64,000 nucleotides of DNA from Macrothele yani (taxonomy: Eukaryota; Arthropoda; Arachnida; Araneae; Macrothelidae): the NCBI GenBank assembly GCA_039090855.1, contig CM077010.1, positions 50,982,905-51,046,904 on the forward strand, given 5' to 3'. Below, piece by piece: positions 11,525-22,029 of the stretch. The position numbers and the translations under genes were made by a program. How positions within the stretch are numbered: position 1 is the first letter of the stretch; each line of letters begins with the position of its first letter. The notes below the pieces were generated by a model, which saw only the letters and a list, made by a program, of their open reading frames with translations, was not told where the DNA came from and ran no database searches.

Positions 11525-12765
11525 GGTTATCCAGAAAGTTCTAAGCGTTTTTTTTTATATGTGAAACGACACAAATGCAATGAGTTTAAGGACGTACCTT
11601 TATTTCTCAAAGAATTTTCCATTTTTTTTTTACGATTTTAGTCCATCTTTCAGGCAATTTCAGAATGTCATCACTGTAGAACGTATTTGGCTTGTAGACA
11701 AAAAAAGCCATCCACGTGTTTCTCGACAGCGTTGAGATCCCCGAATGATTTTCCATTAAATGATTTTGCAGAGACCGAAACAATGGAAGTCGGAGGCCGC
11801 AGGGAATAAGGTGGGTGGTTTAAGACATACGAGCCCATGGCGTGCAACTTCCTGTGGGTGACTAGAGAAACGTGTGGCCGCGAGTTGTCTTGTTCGAACA
11901 CAGCACCCTTTCTGTTTTGGCCTCTTCTACTGTAGGTTTTGGTTCAATTGTTCCACCTGGCTGCAATACACATTTGAATCGATTGTCTGATTGTGTTTAA
12001 GGAGCTCATAGTAAACGAATTTGCAATCCCACCAAACAGCGAGCATAACCTTGGTCCCATGAATATTCGGCATCTGTGTTTGTTTACGGCAGGGTGACCC
12101 CAGGATCTCTTCCGCAATATATTGTCGTAGACTACCCATTTTTCATCTCCTGTCACTAATCGTTTCAAAAATGTGTCCCTGTTGTTGTGTTTTAGGAGCA
12201 TATCGCATATGGAAATCCGGTCCATGCAGTTTTTCTCTGACAGCTTGTGTGGGACCCAAACCTCATAACCAGAAGTGTATCCCAGATATACTAAATGTTC
12301 ATGAACAGTACTTTTCGGCATTCTCACAGTCTCTTCTAACTCCCGAGTCGTTAATTTTGGGTTGCACTCGATTTCCGCCATTATGAGATCATCGTCCACT
12401 GCTGAAGATCTTCCACGTCGATCCCCGTCGTCCAAAATGAAATCGCCGGCTTTGAACTTCGCAAACCACCTCCGAACCGTTGATTCACCAATAGCATTCT
12501 CCCCAGACACTTCACGAACGTTTTATACGTCTGTGCTGCGTTCCAACCCCCACCCCCTTTTTTTAACAGAGGAATAGCGTCACATGCCGAAAATGCAACT
12601 TTTGATCATCCATGTTTAATACATACTAAACAAACACAAATTCCACTTATCTTCAACCACACGTGGCTGAACGCCGCATGCAAATACCACCTTTCATTGT
12701 TGCCAACATGTCGTGCGTTTTCCGAAAGTACGACTGCATTCGTCACGCTCAACCATATATCCCTC
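11525..12765 (-). mobile_element. mariner element, reverse orientation
   Basis: A mariner transposase on the minus strand is bounded at the left by TTGGGTTATCCAGAAAGTT (from 11522) and at the right by a decayed end near 12718-12765. The left end and its flank are tandemly duplicated: a copy of about 58 bp, including GTATACA..ATTGGGTTATCCAGA, also occurs at about 11467-11500. Ends are approximate. Confidence 0.7.
11640..12520 (-). pseudogene. mariner transposase, broken
   Basis: The minus strand carries in order: GESTVRRWFAKFKAGDF and LTTRELEETVRMPKSTVHEHL (two helix-turn-helix regions), GYEVWVPHKLSEKN (family WVPHELSE), the first catalytic motif VTGDEKWV, a frame change, IHGTKVMLAVWWD and YYELLKHNQTI. 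At 11671-11901 FEQDNSRPHVSLVT carries the second Asp. The third catalytic block (family PPYSPDLAPSDYHLF) is scrambled to PPYSLRPPTSIV, so the DDD triad is lost even apart from the frameshifts. Confidence 0.85.
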
Positions 12766-12770
12766 TTATA

Positions 12771-13998
12771 CACTGAGTGGCCACTTTATTATGACCACTT
12801 GACAGTTTTAAGCAAATGAGCTATGGCTGCACGTTGTTACCGCCAGAGGGCGACGCTAGTATAAAAAGGGAAAGCTTGGTGCTTACGACAGTAGTATAAG
12901 TGATTTTTGGGTGACGAGATGGGTAAAAAATGCGATTTGATGGAATTTCAACGTGGGACGATTGTGGGAGCTCGGAGCCATGGAGTAAGTATCACCGAAA
13001 CCGCCGCATTTGTGAAATGTTCCAGAGCAGCTATTGTTAAAGTGTTTAAAGACGACTGTCAGCGGATAAACTGGGTGTTTACATGCAACGTGTGGTCGTC
13101 ATCGACTAGTGACTGCTCGGGAGGAACGGAGAGTGTCCAGACTAGTAACAGACAACAGAAGGACAACAGTGCAGCAAGTTACAGACATCTTAATCAAGGA
13201 TTCCCTCAAATGGTCTCTGTATGCACTGTTCGCCGTACACTGCATCGGATGGGATATGGCAGCCGAGGGCCTGTTCGAACACCTTTGCTGTCTGCAGTTA
13301 ACAAGAGAAAACGTCTCCAGTTCGCACAGGAGCACAAGCATTGGACAGTCGATAATTGGAAACAAATTATGTGGTCCGATGAATCACGTTTTCAGTTACC
13401 CCATGCCGATGGGCGAGTGAGAATTTGGCGGAAACAGCACGAAAGCATGGATCCCCTAATGCATTGCTACAACCCTTCAAGCTGGTGGAGGAAACATTAT
13501 GGTTTCAGGAAATGTTTTCCTGGCATGCTTTGGGCCCATTAATTCGTGTTAAGCAACGTCTGACTGGCAGGTCATATCTAAACATCGTTGCGGAACAAGT
13601 GCATCCTGTCACGTGGATGGTTTATCCTAATGGCGATGGCTACTTTCAACAAGATAATGCGTCCTGCCATAGTGCTCGCATTGTACAGGATTGGTTTCAG
13701 GAACATGCTGGTGGGTTTACTTTGCTTAGGTGGTCCCCCCACAATCTCCAGATCTCAACCCCATTGAGAATTTGTGGGATGAAGTTGAACGAGCCATCAA
13801 ACAGCTGGATCCACAACCTTGCAATCTCACACTCCTGGAAAGTGCTATTCATGAAGCATGGTCTCAGATTCCACAAACCACCTATTAACATCTCGTGGAG
13901 TCCCATGCCACGAAGAATAGACGCAGTATTAAAGGCAAAAGGTGACCCAACAAAGTACTGAGGAGGTGGTCACAATAAAGTGGCCACTCCACTCAGTG
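12771..13998 (+). mobile_element. Tc1-type transposon with TIRs and TA duplication
   Basis: The left end, CACTGAGTGGCCACTTTATT at 12771, pairs with the right end at 13966-13998. TA lies at 12769-12770 and 13999-14000. The right arm carries a small internal duplication (GAGTGGAGTGG in reverse complement) relative to the left. Confidence 0.9.
12919..13961 (+). pseudogene. Tc1 transposase, frameshifted
   Basis: The ATG at 12919 begins MGKKCDLMEFQRGTIVGARS. A frame change after about residue 40 leads to EERRVSRLVTDNRRTTVQQV. QEHKHWTVDNWKQIMWSDES carries the first Asp, DGYFQQDNASCHSARIV (about 13640-13680) the second, and the SPDLNPIE block is destroyed by a frameshift near 13735. The C-terminal MPRRIDAVLKAKGDPTKY and stop at 13959-13961 are intact. 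There are four or more frame breaks. Confidence 0.85.
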
Positions 13999-14284
13999 TA
14001 TATCACATCCCTCTTTTTCCAGGAATTCAATTACGGTTCGCTACTTTTCTCTGTCATTCATGATCTTTATTTTCGATTCTAAAAAAAAATTGTTTCCACA
14101 TTGGTAACATATCATAGTACATGTCAGTGCAGTTTCATTAAAATCACTTCAAAATTTCAAAAGTTATTAAGGAGAAGACATTATTTTCAGGATGCCTCTT
14201 GTATATTCATGAAAATTCTGAGATAAATGTTTTCTATCACCCAAAGCAAAGGAGTACCTAATTTGTTTGACTTTCTCGTTTCAG

Positions 14285-14459
14285 TTCTACGCAGTTTATC
14301 TTCCTTCCGAGGGCAAGCCACATGAGGACGATTTAATAGAGAAGTTACAGCAAGTAACCCAATTTGCGAAGGAGAAAGATGGAACTTTCCCCCCAATGGG
14401 TGCTCTCACCACAGAAAACAGGAACACTTGGGCTCGCCTGCGGGATAAATTACTCAAAC
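14285..14459 (+). CDS. ChAT: Choline/carnitine acyltransferase (ChAT-like), internal exon 2 of 3 in window
   Basis: The acceptor is TTTCTCGTTTCAG ending at 14284, and the donor is AAAC|GTAAAG at 14460. The exon starts in phase 0 with FYAVYLP, following CRNQ of the previous exon, and ends one base into a codon. The block FPPMGALTTENRNTWARLRD matches the family segment around (P)P.G.LT...R..WA, which packs near the acyl-CoA site. An open frame runs past the donor to a stop at 14494. The true continuation is the exon at 49007, because family similarity resumes there in the right phase with NVNSNSLKLLE (ChAT ..TNRDSLDMIE). The flanking intron upstream is 11.2 kb and is filled with Tc1, mariner and SINE copies. 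Confidence 0.85.
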
Positions 14460-14690
14460 GTAAAGTTAATGTTATTGGCCTTCATCTATATTAAATAAAA
14501 TTTTAGTGTTGAAATAGAGTCTAGAAATTAATTCGAATAGTTCATATAAGTGAAAATGCAATTAAACGAGTTGTTTTTTCTTGTGGGACCGCCCTACCAC
14601 CCTTGAACTAAGGAATTCAAGATATGAGCTAGTTACAACACAAATGTTTTCATTAGTTTTGCGCAGACAAACGAAAATAGAAGACTCGTT

Positions 14691-15195
14691 TGTAACGTAC
14701 CAGGAGATGTGACGTACCTGCCAGAAGGACGCACACAACATAAAGGCAGATAATAATCAGAATGAAATGTCCGCGTAGCTCAATTGGTAGAGCAACTTAT
14801 TCAGGAATGAGGGTACCCGGGTTCGAATCCTGGCGCGGATAAAAATGACGGAGAAATTTACTTCGTTATAATGGTGCCCGAACTATCCGGATGACCCGAC
14901 CGTTCAAAATCTCGCAATGGTGTGATGTTATTTCCACACCGCGAGATAGAAAAAATAAGAGAATCCCATCTCCAGCACTTCGAAAAAAAAAAAAAAAAAG
15001 GGGGGGGAGATGATGTAACGTGCCAGGAGATGTGACGTACCTGCCAGAAGGACGCACACGACATAAAGGCAGATAGGAATCAGAATAAAATGTCCGCGTA
15101 GCTCAATTGGTAGAGCAACTTATTCCGGAATGAGGGGACCCGGGTTCGAATCCTGGCGCGGAAAAAAATGGCGGAGGAATTTACTTTTTTTTCCG
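14691..15195 (+). mobile_element. Dimeric tRNA-derived SINE, family 1
   Basis: There are two head-tRNA units in tandem. Unit 1 runs from TGTAACGTACC at 14691 through a tRNA-like part (about 14770-14840) and a body with GCCCGAACTATCCGGATGAC, to an A run followed by a G run (about 14983-15008). Unit 2 starts at about 15015, has a second tRNA-like part (about 15092-15164) and ends soon after it. Both carry A and B boxes. The same arrangement recurs at 39.3 and 54.4 kb. Confidence 0.8.
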
Positions 15196-15450
15196 TTATT
15201 GAATGCAAAAAGAAATATCGATTTCGATTGAAAGGTTCGTACATCATTATTTTCATACGACAAAACAAGCAAAAAACGAATCTGAGGAAATAAAAAACTG
15301 ATAACCATTCACTGTATTACGTACGGAATGTTATTATTTTGCATTCTTTGGGGCTATTGATACTTTCATTCGACAGCGAAGACAATATCATAACGGATGA
15401 GCTTTGTTTCTGACGAGTAGTCCTTGGGGATAAATCGGTGTTTGGCTAAT

Positions 15451-15615
15451 CGCACCACTGAACCAATCGTGGTCTAAGTGCTGGCTTCTGACCATTCGTC
15501 CGAGATGGGTCTGGGTTCGAATATCACCGGTAAGGCATGGATGTTGTGTTTGTGTTACAACACTGGGTCTCTCGCCTTTCTGGAACCAGTGGCACTAAAT
15601 GAGAAACGGACGAAT
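15451..15615 (+). mobile_element. SINE family 2 fragment
   Basis: GTGGTCTAAGTGCTGGCTTC and GGGTTCGAATATC (degenerate B box), then the body GGCATGGATGTTGTGTTTGT, identify the family. The 3' part and tail are missing. Confidence 0.65.
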
Positions 15616-15619
15616 GCGC

Positions 15620-17160
15620 ATAGTCCTAACAATATTCATAAAGCTGTCTAAATACGATATAGTAAAACACATTTTCAAACTGCAAATTAAAAACACTTTA
15701 TTTACAAGTTAAAAACAATGTTAAAAGACGTAAGATCTTTCAAGGCCTCATGGTCCAATCCTCAGGCCTAGTGCCACAAGTCACAAAGATGCAACCAGTA
15801 TATATTAAATGACAAACACCCACAATGCACCAGCCACAAGCACAAGTGATGCCATTTAAAGTAAATTAAAGTTCAGTAGGTAAAATATTAGGCTAATTCT
15901 TCTTCTTAAAATTGCTGGGTATAATAAGTAATAAACCGCTTCCACTGGCGAGGGACAAAAGCCCGAAGCTCAGAATTACAGCATGCTGCTCCATACTTGA
16001 TAATAAAAAGTCTTTCCGAAAGAAAAATTTTATGCTTGTTAAAATTAGAAGCAAGAACTTTGGAATTCATCCAGTCCGGGGAAAATCACTCTGGTTGACT
16101 GTAGTAGTTAAAGCTGTAGTTGTGGATCCCGTTCTAATAGCGTATTTATGTTCCGACACCCGGATTATTAAAGTCCTAAGCGTGGATCCTATGTAATATT
16201 TAGCAGCAGCGTTCGGATCCCTGGGAACAAGTGGAATACAATATACTCCCGCTTTGTTGAATGTTGAGACAGGGTCTCTGTCATTTCGTACCAATTAAAA
16301 TACATTCATTTCTGGTGCTTATTCCAAAGGCTTGGTTACGTTTGTAACAATTTATTTTTTCAAAATGGACACAAGAAGGGGAAAATATTCAAATTTACCA
16401 ACGCACCTAGTTGAAGAAGGCGCAGTTACCAAGTCGTAAATCTCAACCGCTGGAACTGTTGTAATAGTCCATAGAAGAAGTGAGCTGGATAACCAAAAGA
16501 ACGGGCTATGTTCAAGACCCTAGACAAATCCTGATGTCGAGCCCTACAAGACGAAGAATGCGTGAATGCACGTTTTATTAAAAAAACGAAGGGCAGAGGC
16601 TTTATTTTCTGGTGGATTAGATGAAGCAAAAGGGATAATACAAGGTGCAAATGTCAGTTTTCGATAAACTCAAAACTTAATTTGGTTAGACATCAGGTCC
16701 CGGGAAAGCAGAAAATCCAGAAAGGGGCAACATCCCCTCGCTCTCCAATTCTCTCGTAAACTTAATGGAAGGGAACTGAGAGGATAGACATTCAGTAAAT
16801 GCATCAAGTTGAAACAGGGAATGGGGCCAAAATACTAACAAGTCATCTACGTACCTTATCATAAGTGACGATTGATAAGGGAAGTCCAGTAGAACCCTTT
16901 CTTCTAGGAACTGAAGGAGAACCTCAGCCAAAATGGGGGAGAGGAGGGAGCCCATTAGCCCATTGAGGTACCCACGATTGTAGTTGAAACCCCCCCCCCC
17001 CAGTCAAAAAAGAAGTACAATTGGAAGAATCATATTTTTGGACCAACTGTCCGCTTTGGACGATTAGGCATTGCACCAGTTTTTCTTGGACGAATCGTAT
17101 GGTGTTTGTTGTACGAATTGTTATGGAGAGCAGTTGCATTGCAAATAGCATTTTTTTAGA
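15620..17160 (-). mobile_element. Penelope-like retroelement, decayed
   Basis: Reverse-transcriptase and GIY-YIG endonuclease remnants occur in the order and orientation typical of endonuclease-bearing Penelope-like elements (RT then EN on the minus strand). The 5' boundary near 17160 and the 3' boundary near 15620 are estimates; no terminal repeats were found. Confidence 0.75.
16067..17150 (-). pseudogene. Penelope-type RT with GIY-YIG endonuclease, broken
   Basis: Penelope-like elements encode a telomerase-related reverse transcriptase and, in one group, a GIY-YIG nuclease that nicks target DNA. On the minus strand the 16686-16955 frame has MGSLLSPILAEVLLQ and the RT active-site motif MIRYVDDLLVFWPH. 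The 16426-16650 frame has FLIKRAFTHSSSCRARHQDL and IARSFGYP, typical of the RT-EN linker. The 16067-16294 frame has AGVYCIP (GIY) and KYYIGSTLRTLIIRVSEHK (YIG and the following Arg). A C run at 16990-16999 and other indels shift the frame at least three times. The RT N-terminal part is missing. Confidence 0.8.
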
Positions 17161-17517
17161 TTTTTCTATCTATTTATTCCAAAATGAATTTTTTCATGCA
17201 ATAAAAAGCTACAAATATGTAGTTTTTTATTGCATGTAAAATTCGAGTGAAAGTTGCCAACTTGCAAATAGAAACACTTCAGTTGGAAAGAGATATATCT
17301 CGAAACAAGTATTAAACAAGGAGTTTGAACGGCAGAGCTTGCCAGTACATTCTAGTCTATTGTGTTGCCTAAAATGCTAGACCCTGGCAATTCAGAACAG
17401 TCATTCTATTGGTGATAAATTTTGAAATTACATTCATGGACACAAAAATTGCTGTATCCATCACGGATGAACACTGTAAAGTCATGTTAGTTTTGTTTTT
17501 TCCTTTTTATTTCGTTT
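17161..17517. other. Intron, nothing recognised
   Basis: AT-rich sequence ending in T-rich low complexity. No recognisable exon or element end. Confidence 0.5.
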
Positions 17518-17748
17518 TTTCCTTTTTACTTCGTTTTTTTTTTTTTTTTTTTTTTTTGAACATCATGAGCAACTCTTAAAAACTACAAAAAGTTAGCAGT
17601 CCCTAAGTTAGGTTCACTAGATCCAGGTAAAGAACAGATCCAGCGCCATCCGACAAACACACCGGCCCTATCTCATCCCAGACTCGAGCCCATCTTCAGC
17701 AATTCTTCGAAGCCACCGCTTCAGACCACTCGGCCACCGGGCAGGCGA
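17518..17748 (-). mobile_element. SINE family 2, diverged
   Basis: The T run at about 17527-17557 is the A tail on the minus strand. The body (CCTAAGTTAGGTTCACTAGA) and the tRNA-like head (CAGACCACTCGGCCACCGGG) are recognisable but well diverged. Confidence 0.65.
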
Positions 17749-17926
17749 CGTCATATTACTACTACGAATTATATTCATATACACTATAATAACAAAAGTC
17801 ACCAAACACCCCTTCAAAAGCAAATGAATGGATCCGATGCGTTGTTAAGACGCGCGGTACAGCTGCAAACGGTATAAAAACAAGGCTGCAGCTGACCGTG
17901 ATCATATCGCAGTGTGAGTTTGAGTG

Positions 17927-19018
17927 AAAATCTCGCGACGGGAGAGAACTGACTTTGAGAAAGGAAAGATTGTTGGGTGTTATATTAGTGGGTTGTCCAT
18001 AAGAGAAACCGAGGGGCGTTTAAACATACCCAAGTCAACTGTTTTGGATATACTGAATAAGTGGAAGACACATGGCGTGTCTGAAGTAGCAAAACGTACC
18101 GGCAGACCACGAAAATCAGTGATAGAGGACGTCGAAGCCTCAGGAAACTCGCTAATCGACGGAGTACTGCACAAGACCTGAGTGTACAGGTGAGTTAAAA
18201 TGCTGGAACATCGGTATGTACATGTACCATTCGCATAGAACTTCATTCGATGGGTTACCGTAGTCGTGTGGCTGCTCATAAGTCTTTCATCTCCACTCGG
18301 AATGCTACTCATAGTTTAGCATGGTGTAAAAAACATTTATCGTCGACCGTAGATCAATGGAAGCGGATCTTATGGACTGATGAATTCAGATACACGATCC
18401 ATCAGTCTGATGGCCGTGTGTGAGTATGGCGGCAGCCGGGGGAACGCTATTTACCAAAGTGTACTGTTCCTGCGGTCAAGTCTGGAGTTGGCAGTGTACT
18501 CGTGTCGGGGTGTTTTTCGTGGTATGCTCCCGGCTAATTGGTTATCGTGGACAAACCTGTTAACCAGCACGTCTACCTCGATATTCTGGACAATTATGCC
18601 CTAACAACTCTGTGGCAATACTATGGAACTGAGCCTTGTTGGTACCAGCAGAATAATGCACCGTGTCATAAAGCAAGGACTGTTACGGCGTGGTTTGACG
18701 ATCATTCCGTATCGTGTTTAGACTGGCCATCACGGAGCCCGATGGTAATGCCATAGAGCACCTATGGGATGAATTACAGCACCTATGGGATGCATTAGAG
18801 CACCTATGGGATGAATTAGAGCACTTGTGGGATGAATTAGAGCACCGCATGAGAAGTTTAAAACCAAGGTCTACTACTAAGCAACAGTTAGCGGCAGCAT
18901 TATATACTGAATGGAAGCGCATACCTATCGCCGTGTTCCAAAACCTTGTTGAAAGCATGTCTCCAAGGGTCAGTGCATGCATTAAGGCCAAAGGTGGACT
19001 GACACGGTGCCAATGTAT
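17927..19018 (+). pseudogene. Tc1 transposase (subfamily A) with in-frame heptad expansion
   Basis: The reading begins at SRRERTDFEKGKIVGC. As in the copy at 50.46 kb, the position of the initiator codon is ATC, whereas the 44.9 kb copy has ATG there. Frames break near 18110-18180 and again in the core. The catalytic motifs are WTDEFRY (first Asp) and WYQQNNAPCHKA, where the second catalytic Asp has become Asn. The third block, IEHLWDEL, is tandemly repeated four times (18756-18839). The C-terminal region AVFQNLVESMSPRVSA is present. Confidence 0.85.
18756..18845 (+). repeat. 21-bp tandem repeat, about 4.3 copies, within transposase
   Basis: The unit GAGCACCTATGGGATGAATT(A) repeats at 18756, 18777, 18798 and 18819 plus 6 bp. 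It keeps the reading frame and encodes a repeated heptapeptide EHLWDEL / QHLWDAL. The first E corresponds to the catalytic glutamate. Confidence 0.95.
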
Positions 19019-19130
19019 CTCAATAAATGCTGTGTTGTGTTTCTCTTCTAAGTATCTGGTGACTTTTGTTAATATAGTGTATATCTCTACGTACATAATA
19101 CGAAAGGCAGCACCATGACGCCACTAGCTC

Positions 19131-19350
19131 TCGTTTTTGTGGGAGGGAGGTTAACGGTAGCTGAGAGAAACTCTATGGTATACATGCAGTCGTCCATCCT
19201 TAATATAGGGCCTTTGGTTCCGCGAAAAGGAAGCAATTAATTACGTAAGACAAATACACCATCCATGCCTTATGCGGGACTTAAACACGAACCCATGTCG
19301 GTCGAACGGTCATTAACCAGCGCTAAGACCACTGCCCTACCTGGGCAGCT
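19131..19350 (-). mobile_element. SINE family 2, diverged
   Basis: The body (GTCGTCCATCCTTAATATAG) and head (GCTAAGACCACTGCCCTACC) match the family on the minus strand. The B box is degenerate and the A tail is eroded. Confidence 0.65.
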
Positions 19351-19749
19351 TACTGCCTCTGTAAGCATGGTGGCGCTGTCACTGATGACACACCTACTTA
19401 AAGTAGCCGAATATAAAGTTGAGTGGCTAGTTAATGTTTATTTGTGTGCTAGTGCCATTTCGGTAAGCCAAGGTACTGCAGACGACAGAAGTATCAGCTC
19501 CTGGAGCCATTTCGGCAGAATATTTTGGTGGGAATGAATTAAGCGGAGTATGTGTTCGTCCATCCAATAGCCATTCGCATCGGTCGTGTTGTAAGCAGAG
19601 CAACACAGCGTTTTCAATTGTAGAGAGAGCTGCTCTATCTGGTAGCCGTGGATATATTCCACATAAATATACAACAGAATAAGAGAAACACTTCATCCGA
19701 AATAAAGAATCTCCGAGCTCTCTGCACCACCGACTGCTATTCCATGAAA

Positions 19750-20000
19750 TGCAGCTTCTCCATCCATTACCCGATCCTTGCAAGAACCATCAGACGACAT
19801 TTAACGGAAACCGTATTACATGCGTAATAGCTAATTTATCGGTTGCTTCTCACAGCCCGTCACTTCCAGGAACGTCTGCTGAGAAGCCGAATGCTGATGT
19901 CTGGATTAGTAGAACGTTACCAAGTATTCTTATTTGATGAGTCCAACTGTCGTGTGGCTACAGATAATGGCTTTATATGAGACGTATAGCCAGTCCTTTG
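19750..20000 (+). pseudogene. Possible Tc1 transposase fragment
   Basis: Split frames read TIRRHLTETVLHA, LTARHFQERLL and LFDESNCRVATDNG, resembling the Tc1 region from the second helix-turn-helix to the first catalytic Asp (FDES). Upstream and downstream parts are absent. Confidence 0.4.
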
Positions 20001-20338
20001 ACGGTTGTTTCTAAGCTTTAACTAAATATTAATATGTAGGGGATACTGCGCGTCCTGTGACGGAGTGAACTTTTTAATTGAAGCAGATTGAAAACAAATA
20101 AAACAGAACAGCGGATTTCGGTAAGGAAACATAGTCAAAACTTATAAAATGACTCATACATGTTAGAACTAAACATTATACGTTATTTATTTCAGATTTT
20201 AAAAAGGCCTCGTGATAAATAACATTCTGTGTAAAATACACTCACGGACAATAAAATTTGCGTATCAAGAAGGAAGCATCGGATTGAACTGAAATTTTAT
20301 GGACGTAATGATACTTATGAATGATACACATGATGGCA

Positions 20339-20577
20339 AAAACAGAGCTGCAGGACAGCTACAGAGGGATCTGTGGCACGCACGCAGTCCGGTCATCTTC
20401 AATAGCGCGTCGCACCGGAAAACAGAGCTGCAGGACAGTTACAGAGGGATCTCTGGCACGCACGCAGTCCGGTCATCTTCAATAGCGCATCGCACCGGAA
20501 AACAGAGCTGCAGGACAGTTACAGAGGGATCTGTGGCACGCACGCAGTCCGGTCATCTTCAATAGCGCGTCGCACCG
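20339..20577. repeat. 80-bp tandem triplication
   Basis: Units start at 20339, 20419 and 20499, each AAAACAGAGCTGCAGGACAG... and ending CGCACCG(G). Units differ at only a few positions. The transposase stop codon of the flanking minus-strand Tc1 (20559-20561) lies within the third unit. Confidence 0.95.
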
Positions 20578-21900
20578 CCTCCTGCGGCAATACATACTGC
20601 AGTACGGTCCGGCATGGAGACGAAAAGACGCCTCACGTTATCCTGGGGCAGATTGGCCCGCAAGTGTTGGACGGTGTGCTGCTCCAAATCCTGGATAATG
20701 CAGGCACGGCGGCAGCTGGCGTTTCAACTGGTCCCACACATGCTTGATAGGGGATATGTATGTCCGGCAAGTCAGCAGGCCACGGAAGTGTCTGAACATG
20801 ACGTAGGCAGTCCTGGCCAAACCGAGCCGTGTGAAGGCGGGCATTACCCTGCTGTTATAACGCACCTGGATTCCCGGCCAGGTATGGGATCGCATGGGGC
20901 CGTAGGATCTCATCCACATACCACTGGCCCGTAATGATCCACGTACCACTACTAGAGCTGATCTGCTATCGTGGGCTACGGCTCCCCACACTATAATGCC
21001 TGCCCTGTAAAAAACTGACTAGATTTTACGGTTTTAAACCGTTTTCTAGGGTACCAACACAAATCCGTAAAATCTACGGTTTTATGCAGTGTTGGAGAAA
21101 AGCTATAGCTTTGCTCCAACACTGCATTTAATGAAGTCAACTGCACAGAATTTGGCTGGAGCGAGTCACAGTCCACATAATCATGAAAACACAAAAATTT
21201 GGCTGGAACGAATGTGTTGATTGTGTTGGAGCAAAGCTATAGCTTTCCTCCAACTCTGCATAAAACTGTAGATTTTACGGTTTTGTGTTGGCACTCTGGA
21301 AAACGGTTTAAAACCGTAAAATCTGCAGTCACTTTTTTTCAGTGTGCAGTGGGGGAGGTGTTGCGTTATATAGCGAGGTTGGGATTGTGCCGTTGAACCG
21401 GGGACTTCCACACCCGAACACGATGATCAACTGTCCCCAAAAACGAAGCGGCACTCATCGCTAAACACCACACGTCGCCAGTCTGTGGCTTTCCGCGTCG
21501 ATCTGGCCTGGAACCACTGCACACGGACCCGGCGATGTTCCGGTGTTAAACGCAGTACACGTAAGGGACGCTGGTATCGCAGATTCGCTTCCGCGAGGCG
21601 TCAAGGAATAGTTCCTGGGCACACAGGAGCCGCTACATCTGCCTGTACAGGGGACCGGGTCCCCGTGGGATCCGTTCAAGCTTGGTGCACGATCCGTCGA
21701 TCCTCTCTACCAATGGTCCTCCTGGTCCGTCCAGAGCCGCTCCGCCATGTGGCAGTGCTGTCACGTGTCCAGTGCTCCCAACACAGTCGGACGGTATGGT
21801 CACAACGATCCACGTGGCGGGCAATACGGCACGCCGACCACCCTTCGGTTTTCAAGCCGATAAACCGGCCTCTCTCAAACTCCGTAAGTTGCGTAAATCG
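20559..21900 (-). pseudogene. Tc1-family transposase split by a foldback MITE
   Basis: Minus-strand blocks in order: a helix-turn-helix reading SACRIARHVDRCDHTV and GSGRTRRTIGREDRRI (about 21720-21860); LTPEHR-like and VVFSDE motifs with the first Asp (about 21430-21480); then, after an inserted element (21003-21346), GIIVWGAVAHDSRSALVVVR (about 20940-21000); PIKHVWDQLKRQL, the position of the catalytic Glu, which has become Lys (about 20725-20765); and the end FVSMPDRTAVCIAAGGG..RY with stop at 20559. Several frameshifts are present. Terminal repeats of this Tc1 were not identified. Confidence 0.75.
21003..21346. mobile_element. Foldback MITE with long inverted repeats
   Basis: About 110 bp at each end are near-identical in inverted orientation (left 21005-21120, right about 21225-21344), with inner blocks GATTTTACGGTTTTAAACCG and GCTATAGCTTTGCTCCAACA. 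The centre is about 100 bp and encodes nothing. It interrupts a minus-strand Tc1 transposase between its first catalytic Asp and the VWGA motif. Confidence 0.85.
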
Positions 21901-22029
21901 ACGTCACTGACGTCTTCCCTGCATTCTTGTCTCTCTGTACTCTTGCTTGCTTCGGCAGGGGCTTTTCACTTTCATGGGGCATCGACTTCACGCCGATTTA
22001 TAAGACTGCCGGCAAAATGTTTAATATAA

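Larger units (their letters stand above)
17782..19079 (+). mobile_element. Tc1-type transposon, subfamily A copy 1
   Basis: The left end CACTATAATAACAAAAGTCA at 17782 and the right end GTGACTTTTGTTAATATAGTG to 19079 are inverted repeats. TA lies at 17780-17781 and 19080-19081. Two further copies of this subfamily are at 44766-45992 and 50326-51569. Confidence 0.9.

Noticed and set aside
14460..14494. Readthrough of exon 2 to a stop, as if it were the last exon
   Set aside because: AAAC|GTAAAG is a good donor, and family similarity resumes in the right phase at 49007.
15092..15164. Functional tRNA gene
   Set aside because: The tRNA-like part is embedded in a repeated SINE unit with no tRNA gene context and an abnormal anticodon region.
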